A stretch of DNA of 64,000 bases, taken from NCBI GenBank assembly GCA_021851715.1, contig JAJZCR010000012.1:1-64000 (forward strand). Direction: 5' to 3'. The position numbers and the translations under genes were made by a program. The notes under the pieces were generated by a model, which searched no databases, was not told the DNA's origin, and worked only from the letters and a program-made list of their open reading frames with translations. The stretch's first letter is position 1, and every line of letters begins with the position of its first letter. Below are positions 1-8,949 of this stretch, piece after piece. This DNA comes from Planctomycetota bacterium. Its GTDB lineage: Bacteria > Planctomycetota > Phycisphaerae > WQYP01.

Positions 1-127
1 GGTCAATTGGGGCTGCTGCCACTGTTTACCCAGCCGCCGGCCTGGGCACCGGGTTGAATGTAGCAAGTGCATTACCGCCGCAGGCCGGTAAATCAAGGAC
101 TTTTGCTCACCACGGGGGGAAGTCAGG

Positions 128-925
128 CTATCTGCGTGCGATGGCGAAGCGGATGCGGCGGTAAATCGCCAATAGCTTCAGACCAATCCTGCTTCCAAAG
201 GCCAACACCACGATTTTGTCGCGCAGCCGCGGTATAAATAAAACGCGATTACTCCTTTCCAAGGCGCGCAGCGACATTTCAACTAAATCTCGCGGTTCGG
301 TCCACAAAAATCCGGGGATTTTGGAAGCATCAAATGTATCCTTGGGAAGTGCGGCGTTGATATTCGTTCGCACCCAACCCGGACAAAGCGCCTGTACCTT
401 AACACCCGATCCAACCAGTTCCACTTGTAGACATTCCGACATAATCCATAAATAACCTTTCGTGGCCGAATAGCCGACCGTCCGGGGAAAACGGCAGAAC
501 GCACTAATCGAACAGACATTGATAATTCGTCCATAATGGTGTTCCATCATGCGCGGAATCGCTGCCTTGCAGAACCGCATGGGAGCAATGCAGTGAACGG
601 CGATGAGGTCCAGTTGTCCCTTTAGCGGCGCTTCCGTAAACATGCCCGCCGTGCAAAAACCAGCGTTGTTCACGAGGACATTTATATCTATATCGGATAT
701 CTTTTGTTCCACCATCTCTACATCGGAAGCATCCGCAAGGTCCGCGGTAAGCGTGTCCACTTGCACACGGTAGCGTTGGCGAATATCAACCCCGGCCCGC
801 CCCAGGCCGTCGGCTGACTTGTCCACCAGTATCAGGTTGTGGCCTCGGCTAGCCAACTGCTCGGCGAACGCGAGGCCTATCCCGCTGGCACCGCCCGTAA
901 TAAGTGATATTTTAGTTGTCATCAT
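128..925 (-). CDS. SDR-family NAD(P)-dependent oxidoreductase
   Basis: A 265-residue protein with the classical short-chain dehydrogenase layout: the nucleotide-binding glycine motif TGGASGIG at residues 10-17, NNAG at 86-89, the catalytic serine around 139-141, and YSATK with Tyr152 and Lys156. Such enzymes reduce or oxidise carbonyl/alcohol substrates with NAD(P)H, and the substrate cannot be told from sequence. A basic, weakly hydrophobic C-terminal tail (about 235-265) might associate with membrane, as in some lipid-acting SDRs (inference). It is the last gene of a minus-strand run; the methyltransferase upstream ends 20 bases before its start. Two ATGs are adjacent, so the start could be one codon later. 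Confidence 0.88.
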   Translation of the reverse strand: MMTTKISLITGGASGIGLAFAEQLASRGHNLILVDKSADGLGRAGVDIRQRYRVQVDTLTADLADASDVEMVEQKISDIDINVLVNNAGFCTAGMFTEAPLKGQLDLIAVHCIAPMRFCKAAIPRMMEHHYGRIINVCSISAFCRFPRTVGYSATKGYLWIMSECLQVELVGSGVKVQALCPGWVRTNINAALPKDTFDASKIPGFLWTEPRDLVEMSLRALERSNRVLFIPRLRDKIVVLAFGSRIGLKLLAIYRRIRFAIARR

Positions 926-945
926 TAAGTTCCGGACATCTTACA

Positions 946-2181
946 CTATCGCCGACGACAATGAACATCGTATAATTTTATCACCGCGTTGGGAAGCCGG
1001 AGGTGTTTTTTTATTTGCGCATATATTTCTTTCTGAAACATCCACGACGCAATGATGATGGCTTCGGGACGGGCGCGCAGCTCCGCTGGAGCCAAGATGC
1101 GTTGGCCCACGAGCGTTCCTCCCTGCATCTTCGGACTGGAATCAACGAATGCGGCAATGTGCTCACGCTTAAGTATTCCGGCGGCCAGCAGCCGCTGTGT
1201 AAGGGTACCAACACCCCAGATCACGATTTTTCTTCCGCCGCGGGTGGCGTGGCGAATAATTTTGCGCGTGTGCCGGTCCGCTTCCTTGGATTTAGCGACG
1301 TATTTTTGCAAGGCAGCCCGGCCTTGGAGGTCGAGTCGCAGTTTCACCGGCCCAAACCCACGGCGATAGATGCCGACCACGGTTGGCTCGGTGGTTCCAA
1401 TCCCCTGCTCGCGCATCATCCGCATTTGTACGATGCGTTTTAAACCCGCAGCCGCCATCAGATTGGTTAAGGATGTCGGAGTGAAGAAGTTAATGTGTTC
1501 CACACTGAACTGTTGAAATGGAGCGTTGTGGGCCGCCGCCAAACCCAGGGCATCTGGAACGCCTGCTAATAGATGTCCTTGGGGCGTGAGCCGAGCTACC
1601 ACCTTTTGCACCGCCGCTTGGACATCGCGTATGTGCTCCAGAACCCCGGTAAGAATAATCAGGTCGTACTGCCCGTGTCGTAGGTCCAGATCAAAAACAC
1701 TGCCGGTTATGACTGGTATTCCGTAAAGTCGGGCGGCGGTCTTGGCACAGGCTAGCGAAGGATCCATCCCGTGGAGATCCTTAAAGCCACGCTTGCCGAG
1801 CACGGAAAGCAGCGCCCCCGTCGCGCAGCCCACGTCCAAAATGGCACTCCGGCGGTGCACGCGGGCCCGGTAGATGAAATTCGCAAGCCGCTCGAAGGTT
1901 CTGATATCGCTGCGGGAAACCTCACCCCCCTGGTGCCCATATTCGTATTTTGAAAATCGGCGGTAATAACCATCAAAGGCAGCCTGTTCAGGAATACAGT
2001 CCGCATAAACAAAACCGCAGTACGCGCAACTGACCACATGGTAGCCGGCAAGGAGGCTGGAATTTTGAGGTCCATCGAAACGCTGTTTAAAGATCAGGTG
2101 GCGTCGGGAGGATTGGCAAATCGGGCAGGCGCGATGTATCCGCTGTGATCGTAAATGCTCTTTGTAGTGTACCAACTTCAT
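946..2181 (-). CDS. SAM-dependent C-methyltransferase, three-domain sugar/polyketide type
   Basis: The protein has 411 residues from the chosen ATG at 2181; the longer open frame runs into the neighbouring gene and is not needed. Three parts are visible: an N-terminal putative zinc site with two CxxC pairs (Cys19/22 and near 51-54), a class I SAM domain with ILDVGCATGALL, and a C-terminal Rossmann-like part with IWGVGTLTQRLL. This matches the Methyltransf_13 / Methyltransf_11-12 / Methyltransf_14 arrangement of NDP-sugar C-methyltransferases. With GT87-like and LPG-synthase-like membrane genes just upstream, a role in making a modified sugar for envelope glycoconjugates is plausible but inferred. 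Confidence 0.85.
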   Translation of the reverse strand: MKLVHYKEHLRSQRIHRACPICQSSRRHLIFKQRFDGPQNSSLLAGYHVVSCAYCGFVYADCIPEQAAFDGYYRRFSKYEYGHQGGEVSRSDIRTFERLANFIYRARVHRRSAILDVGCATGALLSVLGKRGFKDLHGMDPSLACAKTAARLYGIPVITGSVFDLDLRHGQYDLIILTGVLEHIRDVQAAVQKVVARLTPQGHLLAGVPDALGLAAAHNAPFQQFSVEHINFFTPTSLTNLMAAAGLKRIVQMRMMREQGIGTTEPTVVGIYRRGFGPVKLRLDLQGRAALQKYVAKSKEADRHTRKIIRHATRGGRKIVIWGVGTLTQRLLAAGILKREHIAAFVDSSPKMQGGTLVGQRILAPAELRARPEAIIIASWMFQKEIYAQIKKHLRLPNAVIKLYDVHCRRR

Positions 2182-2260
2182 ACAGCATCGCTCTTTCAGA
2201 ATCAATAGAAACCGACAAACATTACCGGACGATCTTACGCGGTCATTGGGCAAAATTAAA

Positions 2261-3586
2261 TCATGAGTTGGCTGTTCTTCCCGTGATCCCATGGTTGCTC
2301 TCCATTGCGGCCACTGGCCGCGAAAATCTTCCACGCACCACCCAATACGCCCCGAGCATGCCCCAGAAAATCGGCAAAAACCGTAGGCCTTGGGCCAACG
2401 CAAAGGCTTGATTGGCACTGTCCACGCCGCGAGCAACAAAAAAATAAAGCAGCAACGCATCAAGCAAGCCCAGGCCGGCGGGCGGCACAATGGGCAGACT
2501 CACCGCCAATGCCACCACCGGTATATAAACCATAAATGTCGCAAACGGTACATGCATGGCAAACGCCTGGCCCAACAGCCACGCTACTACAGGCAGTACG
2601 CTTTGCGAAAACATGCTCACCACCAGCAACACTCCCATCAACTGAAAGTGGCCGCGGTATGCCTGCAGGCTTCGGTCCGCATGCTTGATGAATTCCGGTA
2701 AAGGCAACCGGTTCAACAGGGCATCCATTCCCAGCCAGCGTCGCAACGGCCTGTAAAAATAGATCGCCGCGCCCGCACACGCTGCAACCAGCGCCCCGCC
2801 AATAAACCACAAAATATGAAGTAAAAGGGTGTCCACCGATACCCGACCACCGCCTTCGCTCACCGCACCCAGCAGCAACACGGTGGTGATGGCCACAATC
2901 GCCACCATCATGAGCGCAATAAAGCCAATCACCCGATCCAGCAGAACAGTCACCGCAACTTTTGTCGGTTGGGTGGTCATGCGCCCCGTGTAGAGAATCT
3001 TAACCAAATCGCCGCCGCTATGACCAGGCAAAAAAGTGGAATAAAAGTGGCTGATAAATGTCAACGTCACACATTTGCCATAAGTTAAATGCAATTCCTG
3101 CACTGCCAGCAATTTTCGCCAACGCCACGTGGTGATAAACGTCGGCAACCCCAACAACAACAGTGCCGCCAGCAGAGGCCCAGTTTTGGCGGACTTGATC
3201 AGGCTAAAGAGTCCACGGCTGATCTCCAGCCGGCCATGCGTATACGCCAAGTCGGCAAGGGGTAATCTCACTACCCTTGGCCAGCCGATTGGCGGCCTAT
3301 CGGCCGCGCCAGTAACCACCCGGCCTGAGGCCAGGTGGACTGTTATTTTCTGCCCTGCCAACAGTACCTGCGGCATTCCATGTTGCCAATCGAGCACCCT
3401 CACCGGTACGGTATCCAGAATAGTAACGCCACGAATCCGTGAGCCCGCGGCCACAAACACCCGATCATGCCACGAGATCTGGGATATCACGTACCACAGC
3501 CCCACCACGGCAATCAACAGCTTGAACGCCGGAATCAGCGATCTTCGCAGCCAATGCGGTTGTCGGTTCACTAAGGCCATCTTCAT
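2261..3586 (-). CDS. Lysylphosphatidylglycerol synthase TM-region (YbhN/AglD-type) membrane protein
   Basis: A 441-residue polytopic membrane protein from ATG 3586; the longer frame would overlap the upstream gene. After one N-terminal TM segment comes an unusual soluble insert of about 130 residues, then the family core: SHFYSTFLPGHSGGDLVKILY, followed by repeated TM helices and VSLPIVPPAGLGLLDALLL. These motifs are typical of the LPG_synthase_TM/UPF0104 family, which includes flippase-like and glycosyltransferase-partner proteins. No lysyl-transferase (MprF C-terminal) domain is present, so lysyl-PG synthesis is not implied. It lies 22 bases behind the GT87 gene, as expected for an operon handling lipid-linked sugars. 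Confidence 0.85.
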   Translation of the reverse strand: MKMALVNRQPHWLRRSLIPAFKLLIAVVGLWYVISQISWHDRVFVAAGSRIRGVTILDTVPVRVLDWQHGMPQVLLAGQKITVHLASGRVVTGAADRPPIGWPRVVRLPLADLAYTHGRLEISRGLFSLIKSAKTGPLLAALLLLGLPTFITTWRWRKLLAVQELHLTYGKCVTLTFISHFYSTFLPGHSGGDLVKILYTGRMTTQPTKVAVTVLLDRVIGFIALMMVAIVAITTVLLLGAVSEGGGRVSVDTLLLHILWFIGGALVAACAGAAIYFYRPLRRWLGMDALLNRLPLPEFIKHADRSLQAYRGHFQLMGVLLVVSMFSQSVLPVVAWLLGQAFAMHVPFATFMVYIPVVALAVSLPIVPPAGLGLLDALLLYFFVARGVDSANQAFALAQGLRFLPIFWGMLGAYWVVRGRFSRPVAAMESNHGITGRTANS

Positions 3587-3608
3587 CACCGCCGCCACAT
3601 TTCCTTGG

Positions 3609-5015
3609 TTACAAAGTACCGGTCTGGGGCTGCTCTTCAGGATTAGCAAATGTTGTAGGAATTTCCGCCGCCAACGGTGTCTCTCCGAACACCCGGCATG
3701 GCATGGCATAACGCGCCACAAACCACAGCAAAAACAGTAAAGTCAACGCCTTAAACTGTCCGGCAAAGCCAATCCGGCCATTCAACACCATATAACATTG
3801 TTGCGGTGTAAATAGAATTGCAAATGCCACTAACATCGTCACTATTTTCCATAGTTGAAAATGCACTCGCCCGGAATATACATCCTCCAACAGGAAAAAA
3901 ATCACAAACATTGCCCACGGTATATACATATACAATAACGTATAATCAAAAGATACTCCGGGAGCCAACACTTGTACGATAAACACCGCAAACACACAGT
4001 TCAAAATGGGCATCCGCCGGAAGTGCCACACCATCATCGCCATCGCCATCAGCCAGGCCATCGCATAAACATGGTACCACATTCCAATCATGGTCAGCAG
4101 GCTGCCTAAACCCGCCCCGTTGACATACCCCCCCCATGCCAGCACTTGTTTCACCACTGAAAACAGCGAATGATCAACCCCAATGCCATCCGGGCTGAAA
4201 GTGAGCACATAGGTTTTTTGAAATTGCGCAATGCCCCGGCCGATGGCATGAAGTGGCTGGGCAATATGCGGAGCTGCAAACCACATCGCCACAAAATTAA
4301 TCACAAAAAACGCCACCAAAAACGTCCACGCACCCCGCCAGTCCCGCCTTCTTAAAAATAAAACAATCAGAATCAAAGGTGCCAGCTTCATCGCGGCCAC
4401 ACATCCAAAAAATATGGCCGCAATACGCCCATAATTTTTTACAAACGCCCACGCCCCCACCACCGCCATCACCCATGCCGCTCCCTCGACATTAGCCCGG
4501 TCTGCCATAAACATCAGCGGATAGGACGTCAGCAGCATCAAACCCAAAATTGCCGCCACGGGGGCCGCCAGTTGATGCCTGCGCACCGACCACACCAGCA
4601 AACCCGCCGCCAAAATGGCAATCCCGACAATGGTCGTATCAAAGGCCAGGGCCGCGGCTACCGCACTTTGGGGAAACAGACGAAAATAGAGCAGATACAC
4701 ATAAGCATCCGGTGCGGGGTAATTCATATCATGGTGGCCATTCCAGAACCTGGGCGTACCGAACAACTGAAATTTATGATAAAATTCCGTAAAATCCGAA
4801 AGGCGCAGGCTGGGGGCAAAAACAATGCTGTTAAATGGAAACGGCCACGGCTTGTCTATTTGCGTGTGCCAATACACCAGTAAATATGCCACAATCGCCA
4901 AACCGGTCAGCACAGTCACGTACCAGAATAAGCCGCGAAATACCAACTGCCGCCCCAGCCCGGCCATGGCCTGGTCCTTCAGGATTGGTGCTATTTTGCC
5001 GGTCTTCTGGCTCAA
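3609..5015 (-). CDS. GT87 (DUF2029) family polyprenyl-phosphate-mannose-type glycosyltransferase, copy 2
   Basis: A 468-residue integral membrane protein with about ten TM segments and the GT87 features: acidic/aromatic first periplasmic loop (MNYPAPDAYVYL), MFMADRANVEG and AAMKLAPLILI. Family members are GT-C enzymes that transfer mannose from polyprenyl-phosphate-mannose on the outer face of the membrane. The frame opens with TTG at 5015, overlapping the stop of the upstream paralogue by four bases (TTGA), which indicates translational coupling; an in-frame ATG at 4967 is the alternative. It is a tandem duplicate of the next gene, with blocks of near identity separated by divergent blocks. 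Confidence 0.88.
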   Translation of the reverse strand: MSQKTGKIAPILKDQAMAGLGRQLVFRGLFWYVTVLTGLAIVAYLLVYWHTQIDKPWPFPFNSIVFAPSLRLSDFTEFYHKFQLFGTPRFWNGHHDMNYPAPDAYVYLLYFRLFPQSAVAAALAFDTTIVGIAILAAGLLVWSVRRHQLAAPVAAILGLMLLTSYPLMFMADRANVEGAAWVMAVVGAWAFVKNYGRIAAIFFGCVAAMKLAPLILIVLFLRRRDWRGAWTFLVAFFVINFVAMWFAAPHIAQPLHAIGRGIAQFQKTYVLTFSPDGIGVDHSLFSVVKQVLAWGGYVNGAGLGSLLTMIGMWYHVYAMAWLMAMAMMVWHFRRMPILNCVFAVFIVQVLAPGVSFDYTLLYMYIPWAMFVIFFLLEDVYSGRVHFQLWKIVTMLVAFAILFTPQQCYMVLNGRIGFAGQFKALTLLFLLWFVARYAMPCRVFGETPLAAEIPTTFANPEEQPQTGTL

Positions 5016-6400
5016 CAGGTTTCCCCCGCCCCAATTGCCGCCTTAATCTCCAGTGCCGCCGGTGGGGCCTCCCCAAACATCCCACACGGCATGGCCTGAC
5101 AGGCTACAAAACACAGCAGAAACAGCAGACACAACGCCTTGATCTGCCCCGCGAAGTCAATCTGGGCGGGCAGCACCAGATAGGGTTGCTGCGGCGTAAA
5201 TAGAATTGCCAATGGAATTAGAACCGCCAGTATTTTCCACAAATCAAAACGCACCCGCCCCGAATAAACCTCTTGCATGAGAAAGAGCACCACAAAAATT
5301 ACAAACGGTATATACATATACAGCAACGTATAATCAAAAGACACTCCGGGGGCCAGCACCTGCACGATAAAAACTGCAAACACACAATTCAACATCGGCA
5401 TCTTTCGGAAATGCGCCACCAATAGCACCATCACGCACAGCCAACCTAGTTCATAAATGTGATAGGCCAGCCCCATAAAGGGGAAAAGCCCGCCCAACCC
5501 CAAGCCTCCCCAAAGGCCCACAAAGGCCATACCAATTTTTATCACGGCGAAAAGGGAGTGGTCCACCCCATCCCAACCACAAGTGAGCACAAACGTATGT
5601 TGAAAACCTCCCATGCCGGCGAAAATCGCCTCCAGGGATTGGGCAATGTGCGGCCCCATGAACCACATGGCCACAATATTTATCACCAAAAAAAAACCGC
5701 AAAACATAGCCGTGGCTTTCCAGTCGCGCTGCCGGAAAAACAGAAAAATCAAAATTAACGGTGCCAGCTTCATAGCGGCCGCACAGGCGAAAAATGCCGC
5801 CGCCACCAGTCCATGGTGCCTCACAAACGCCCACGCCCCCACCAGCGCCATCACCCATGCTGCACCCTCCACATTGGCCCGGTCCGCCATAAACATCAGC
5901 GGATACGAGGTCAGCAACATCAAGGCTAAAACTGCCGCGACGGGGGCCGCCAGTTGATGCCGCCGCACCGACCACACCAGCAAACCCGCCGCCAAAATGG
6001 CAATCCCGACAATGGTCGTATCAAAGGCCAGAGCCGCCGCCACCGCACTTTGGGGAAACAGCCGAAAATAAAGCAAATACACATATGCATCCGGCGCGGG
6101 GTAATTCATGACCGCGTGGCCGGTCCAAAACTTCGCAGTGCCAAACGACTGAAATTTATGATAAAATCCCGTGAAATCCGTAAACCTCAGGCTGGCTCGG
6201 TACACAATACTATTAAATGGAAATGTCTTTTGCGACTCTATTTGCGTGTGCCAGTACACCAGCAGATATGCTACAATCGCCAACCCCGTCAGGACCGTCA
6301 CGTACCAGAATAAGCCGCGAAACACCAATTCCTCACCGGAGACCGCTGCAGCGATATCTGTTTTGAGCAAGGGCTGTATTTCACTGGGGTTATGACTCAA
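5012..6400 (-). CDS. GT87 (DUF2029) family glycosyltransferase, copy 1
   Basis: Paralogue of the gene just downstream, about 462 residues. I place the start at TTG 6400: it has GGAG seven bases upstream, and its first residues (SHNPSEIQPLLK) line up with the start of the sister protein (SQKTGKIAPILK). Another TTG lies at 6427. The same GT87 motifs are present (DRANVEG, AAMKLAPLIL), plus a shared C-terminal block NCVFAVFIVQVLAPGVSFDY. The middle region after AAMKLAPL differs strongly from the copy, so acceptor or partner specificity may differ. Expected to sit in the inner membrane and use a polyprenyl-linked sugar donor (family knowledge). Confidence 0.86.
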   Translation of the reverse strand: MSHNPSEIQPLLKTDIAAAVSGEELVFRGLFWYVTVLTGLAIVAYLLVYWHTQIESQKTFPFNSIVYRASLRFTDFTGFYHKFQSFGTAKFWTGHAVMNYPAPDAYVYLLYFRLFPQSAVAAALAFDTTIVGIAILAAGLLVWSVRRHQLAAPVAAVLALMLLTSYPLMFMADRANVEGAAWVMALVGAWAFVRHHGLVAAAFFACAAAMKLAPLILIFLFFRQRDWKATAMFCGFFLVINIVAMWFMGPHIAQSLEAIFAGMGGFQHTFVLTCGWDGVDHSLFAVIKIGMAFVGLWGGLGLGGLFPFMGLAYHIYELGWLCVMVLLVAHFRKMPMLNCVFAVFIVQVLAPGVSFDYTLLYMYIPFVIFVVLFLMQEVYSGRVRFDLWKILAVLIPLAILFTPQQPYLVLPAQIDFAGQIKALCLLFLLCFVACQAMPCGMFGEAPPAALEIKAAIGAGETC

Positions 6401-6445
6401 TGGTATCTCCAGATGGAATTGACGCAACTGGCCACCAGGCGCAGC

Positions 6446-8422
6446 TTACTGGGCTTTGAATTCCCATGCTTCCAGCGCCTCGGCCAGATCACTTTGCACC
6501 CGCGTGTAATTTAACTTGGCCTGTCGCAATTGCTCCGCGACCGCGGCCACTTGGGGGTCTGCCAGCGTTCGCTCAGCCTGCTGCTTTTGCTGTTCCAGCC
6601 GTTGAATCAATTCTTCCACCGCACTCAAGCTCAGGCGGCTTAGATGTGGCGGTAATTTTGCCGATGTTGCAGGTGTCGGCCGATGACTGTCTTTAGCCGG
6701 GCGATTCTGCCGAGCCTGCGATTGCTCTCTTCGTTTTTTATCCTGCTTTTCCGCATCGCGACGCTGTAACGACACCTGCTCTGCCGCGCTCGCTGCCGCC
6801 ACCAGATAATCGCTGTAACTCCCATTGAACAATCGCCACTTCGGTCCCAGGCCTGCTTGCGTGGCAGGCTCCAGCACCAGCAGTTGATCGCACACGGAAT
6901 CTAAAAAGAACCGGTCATGTGATACCAAAATCAAGGTTCCGTCAAAACTGTCCAAGGCAGTTTCCACCACCTGGCACGTAAGCATATCCAGGTGATTGGT
7001 CGGCTCATCCATCAAGATCGTATTGGATGGATTCAGGAGCAGCTTGGCCATGGCCACACGCGATTTTTCTCCTCCCGAAAGAACCGCAATCTTTTTATCT
7101 ATGGTATCTCCCGAAAACAAAAACAGGGCTGCCAGATCGCGCATGTCCTGCGGCGACATGGCGGGCCGGACACTATGAAGTTCCTCGGCCACCGAGTTTT
7201 CCGGATTTAAATCCTGATGCTCCTGCCGGTAGTATTGCACGCTCACGGCGTGGCCCCAGCGAATCTCGCCCGTATCCGCGGTCAGATCACCCGCCAAAAT
7301 ATTCAACAGCGTACTCTTGCCCGCGCCATTGGGACCAATGATGCCCAAACGCGTACCCCGGGGCAAATGAAAGCTGATATCCGCAAAGAGCTGCTTTTTG
7401 TCAAAGCCCTTGCTTATACCCTCCAACCGAAGGGCTTCCTGACCGCTGGGCCGCGCGACTTTCAGATTCAGGATCATGGCCTTGTCCTGGCCGCGTGGCC
7501 GTGCAATCAGTGCTTCGTTTTTCAGCCGTTCTAATCTTGTTTTACGGCCACGGGCCTGCATTGCCCGCTGGCCGGCACCAAACCGACGGATATATTCCTC
7601 TTGCTTGGCAATAAACGCCTGCTGTTGGACAAACTGCCGCTGCCGGGTCAGTTGCCGCTCGGCACTCAGCGTCAGATAATCGGAGTAATTGCCCGGATAT
7701 CGTTCTATCTCACCGCCACGCATGTCCACAATGTTATTCACCACTCGATCCAGAAAATAACGGTCGTGGCTGACAATCACCATAGTAACATCGGTCATGG
7801 CCTTGAGGGTTTCTTCCAGCCAGTTGAGCATGTGCAAATCAAGATGGTTGGTGGGTTCATCAAGCAGCAGTAAATCCGCTCCGGATAACAGCATTCGGGC
7901 CAACTGAGCCCGCGATTTTTGTCCGCCGGACAGGGCTGAAATCGGAAGGGTTAAATCCCGCTGCGAAAACCCCAATTCCTGCAGTACCACTTCAACGCGG
8001 CGTTCAATATCCCAGCCACCCAGATGTTCAAAATGGTGCTGCAACGCATCGTAGCGCCGAATTGCCGCGTCATGTTCCGGACCGGATGTATGCCGGGCCA
8101 TCATATCCGCGGCCTCATGCATCTGCGTTTCCACCGTCTTGAGTTCCTCAAACACCAGCGATACCTGATGATGCAGAGTCTCATTGGGATCAAGCAGCGG
8201 CTGCTGTGACACATAGCTTAAAGTAGTCTGCCGCGACACAGTGCGCGTCCCATGGTCCGGTTCTTCCACACCCGCAAAAATCTTTAAAAGCGTGGTTTTC
8301 CCCGCGCCGTTCGGGCCAATGAGCCCGATGCGCTCACCCACTTGAAGTTCCAGTGAGATGTCCGCGAAGATCGCTCGCCCTTCGTAAGCCTTACCGATGT
8401 TTTCTACTGCCGCAACCGCCAA
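6446..8422 (-). CDS. ABC-F family ATP-binding protein (Uup/YheS-like)
   Basis: 658 residues with two ABC cassettes and no membrane domain. Cassette 1 has GPNGAGKTT near residue 38, LSGGQKSR, DEPTNHLD and SHDR. A charged linker rich in Arg/Gln follows, then cassette 2 with GPNGAGKST, LSGGEKSR, DEPTNHLD and SHDR. The C-terminal 100 residues are a charged, Gln/Lys/Arg-rich coiled coil. This is the ABC-F layout: ribosome-associated translation factors (EttA/Uup/YheS class), some giving antibiotic protection; nothing marks this one as a resistance type. The frame starts with TTG at 8422 preceded by AGGTG, and it is the first gene of the minus-strand run. Confidence 0.93.
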   Translation of the reverse strand: MAVAAVENIGKAYEGRAIFADISLELQVGERIGLIGPNGAGKTTLLKIFAGVEEPDHGTRTVSRQTTLSYVSQQPLLDPNETLHHQVSLVFEELKTVETQMHEAADMMARHTSGPEHDAAIRRYDALQHHFEHLGGWDIERRVEVVLQELGFSQRDLTLPISALSGGQKSRAQLARMLLSGADLLLLDEPTNHLDLHMLNWLEETLKAMTDVTMVIVSHDRYFLDRVVNNIVDMRGGEIERYPGNYSDYLTLSAERQLTRQRQFVQQQAFIAKQEEYIRRFGAGQRAMQARGRKTRLERLKNEALIARPRGQDKAMILNLKVARPSGQEALRLEGISKGFDKKQLFADISFHLPRGTRLGIIGPNGAGKSTLLNILAGDLTADTGEIRWGHAVSVQYYRQEHQDLNPENSVAEELHSVRPAMSPQDMRDLAALFLFSGDTIDKKIAVLSGGEKSRVAMAKLLLNPSNTILMDEPTNHLDMLTCQVVETALDSFDGTLILVSHDRFFLDSVCDQLLVLEPATQAGLGPKWRLFNGSYSDYLVAAASAAEQVSLQRRDAEKQDKKRREQSQARQNRPAKDSHRPTPATSAKLPPHLSRLSLSAVEELIQRLEQQKQQAERTLADPQVAAVAEQLRQAKLNYTRVQSDLAEALEAWEFKAQ

Positions 8423-8949
8423 TGTTCACCTGTAGCCTGACACGAAAATCAACGGCGTGGTCATCATGCCGCGCCGCTTGAGAGTCCACACTTCCATTCT
8501 TACACAATCCCAGGCAACGCCTGCATTCAGCCAAGGCAACGCCTGCCCCTCCTGTCCGGTCGGTATTTTATATGATAGCAGCCCAACGCAACAGGATACA
8601 GAAAGTACACAACATGAGCCCGAGCTTGAGGAATGCAGTCATTAGTTGTTCCTCCGCGGACCCGGCCACTGTTTGCTCCTTGCGTTCAACCCACCAATTG
8701 TGGCCAAATTGACGGACTCAAATACTGGCAGCGGAAAGATTCTCTTTCGGCAAACCACCCTTTGCACCCAGTTGACAAGAAGCATCGCAAACCTTCATCC
8801 AAGCGCTGAAAATCGCCGCTCCCCAACCTCTTCACCGCCCGACCTTGAAACGGCGTTGGCTTGGCGCTAGGATCAATATGAACGTGCGATCGGCGCATCA
8901 GGCTGCGTCATCGCCGCAACAGCGAGACGTACTTAATTAAGGATATTTC
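8423..8949. other. Divergent intergenic region, no gene seen
   Basis: A 527-base gap between the ABC-F gene (leftward) and the MoxR-type ATPase (rightward). Two short plus-strand frames (8457-8645 and 8646-8870) have no ribosome-binding site, no recognisable product and abnormal composition, so I do not call them. The region should hold both promoters, but none is convincing by eye. It contains a 13-bp direct repeat (separate entry). The rightward gene has AAGGA nine bases before its ATG. Confidence 0.6.
8512..8546. repeat. Two copies of a 13-bp direct repeat, each a small hairpin
   Basis: AGGCAACGCCTGC occurs at 8512-8524 and again at 8534-8546, 22 bases apart. Each copy contains an AGGC/GCCT inverted repeat with an AAC loop. 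The spacing of about two helical turns and the position ahead of the ABC-F start would suit a regulator site or leader structure, but nothing confirms this. Confidence 0.5.

Noticed and set aside
1-127. A plus-strand frame ending GQLGLLPLF...TGA at about base 57
   Set aside because: Too short and without a start in the window; could be the end of a gene or chance.
2182-2490. The 103-residue N-terminal extension of the methyltransferase frame
   Set aside because: It overlaps the 3' end of the LPG-synthase-type gene and its sequence is not like any methyltransferase; the start at 2181 fits the domain.
8457-8870. Two short frames in the ABC-F / MoxR gap
   Set aside because: No ribosome-binding site, no recognisable product and unusual composition.
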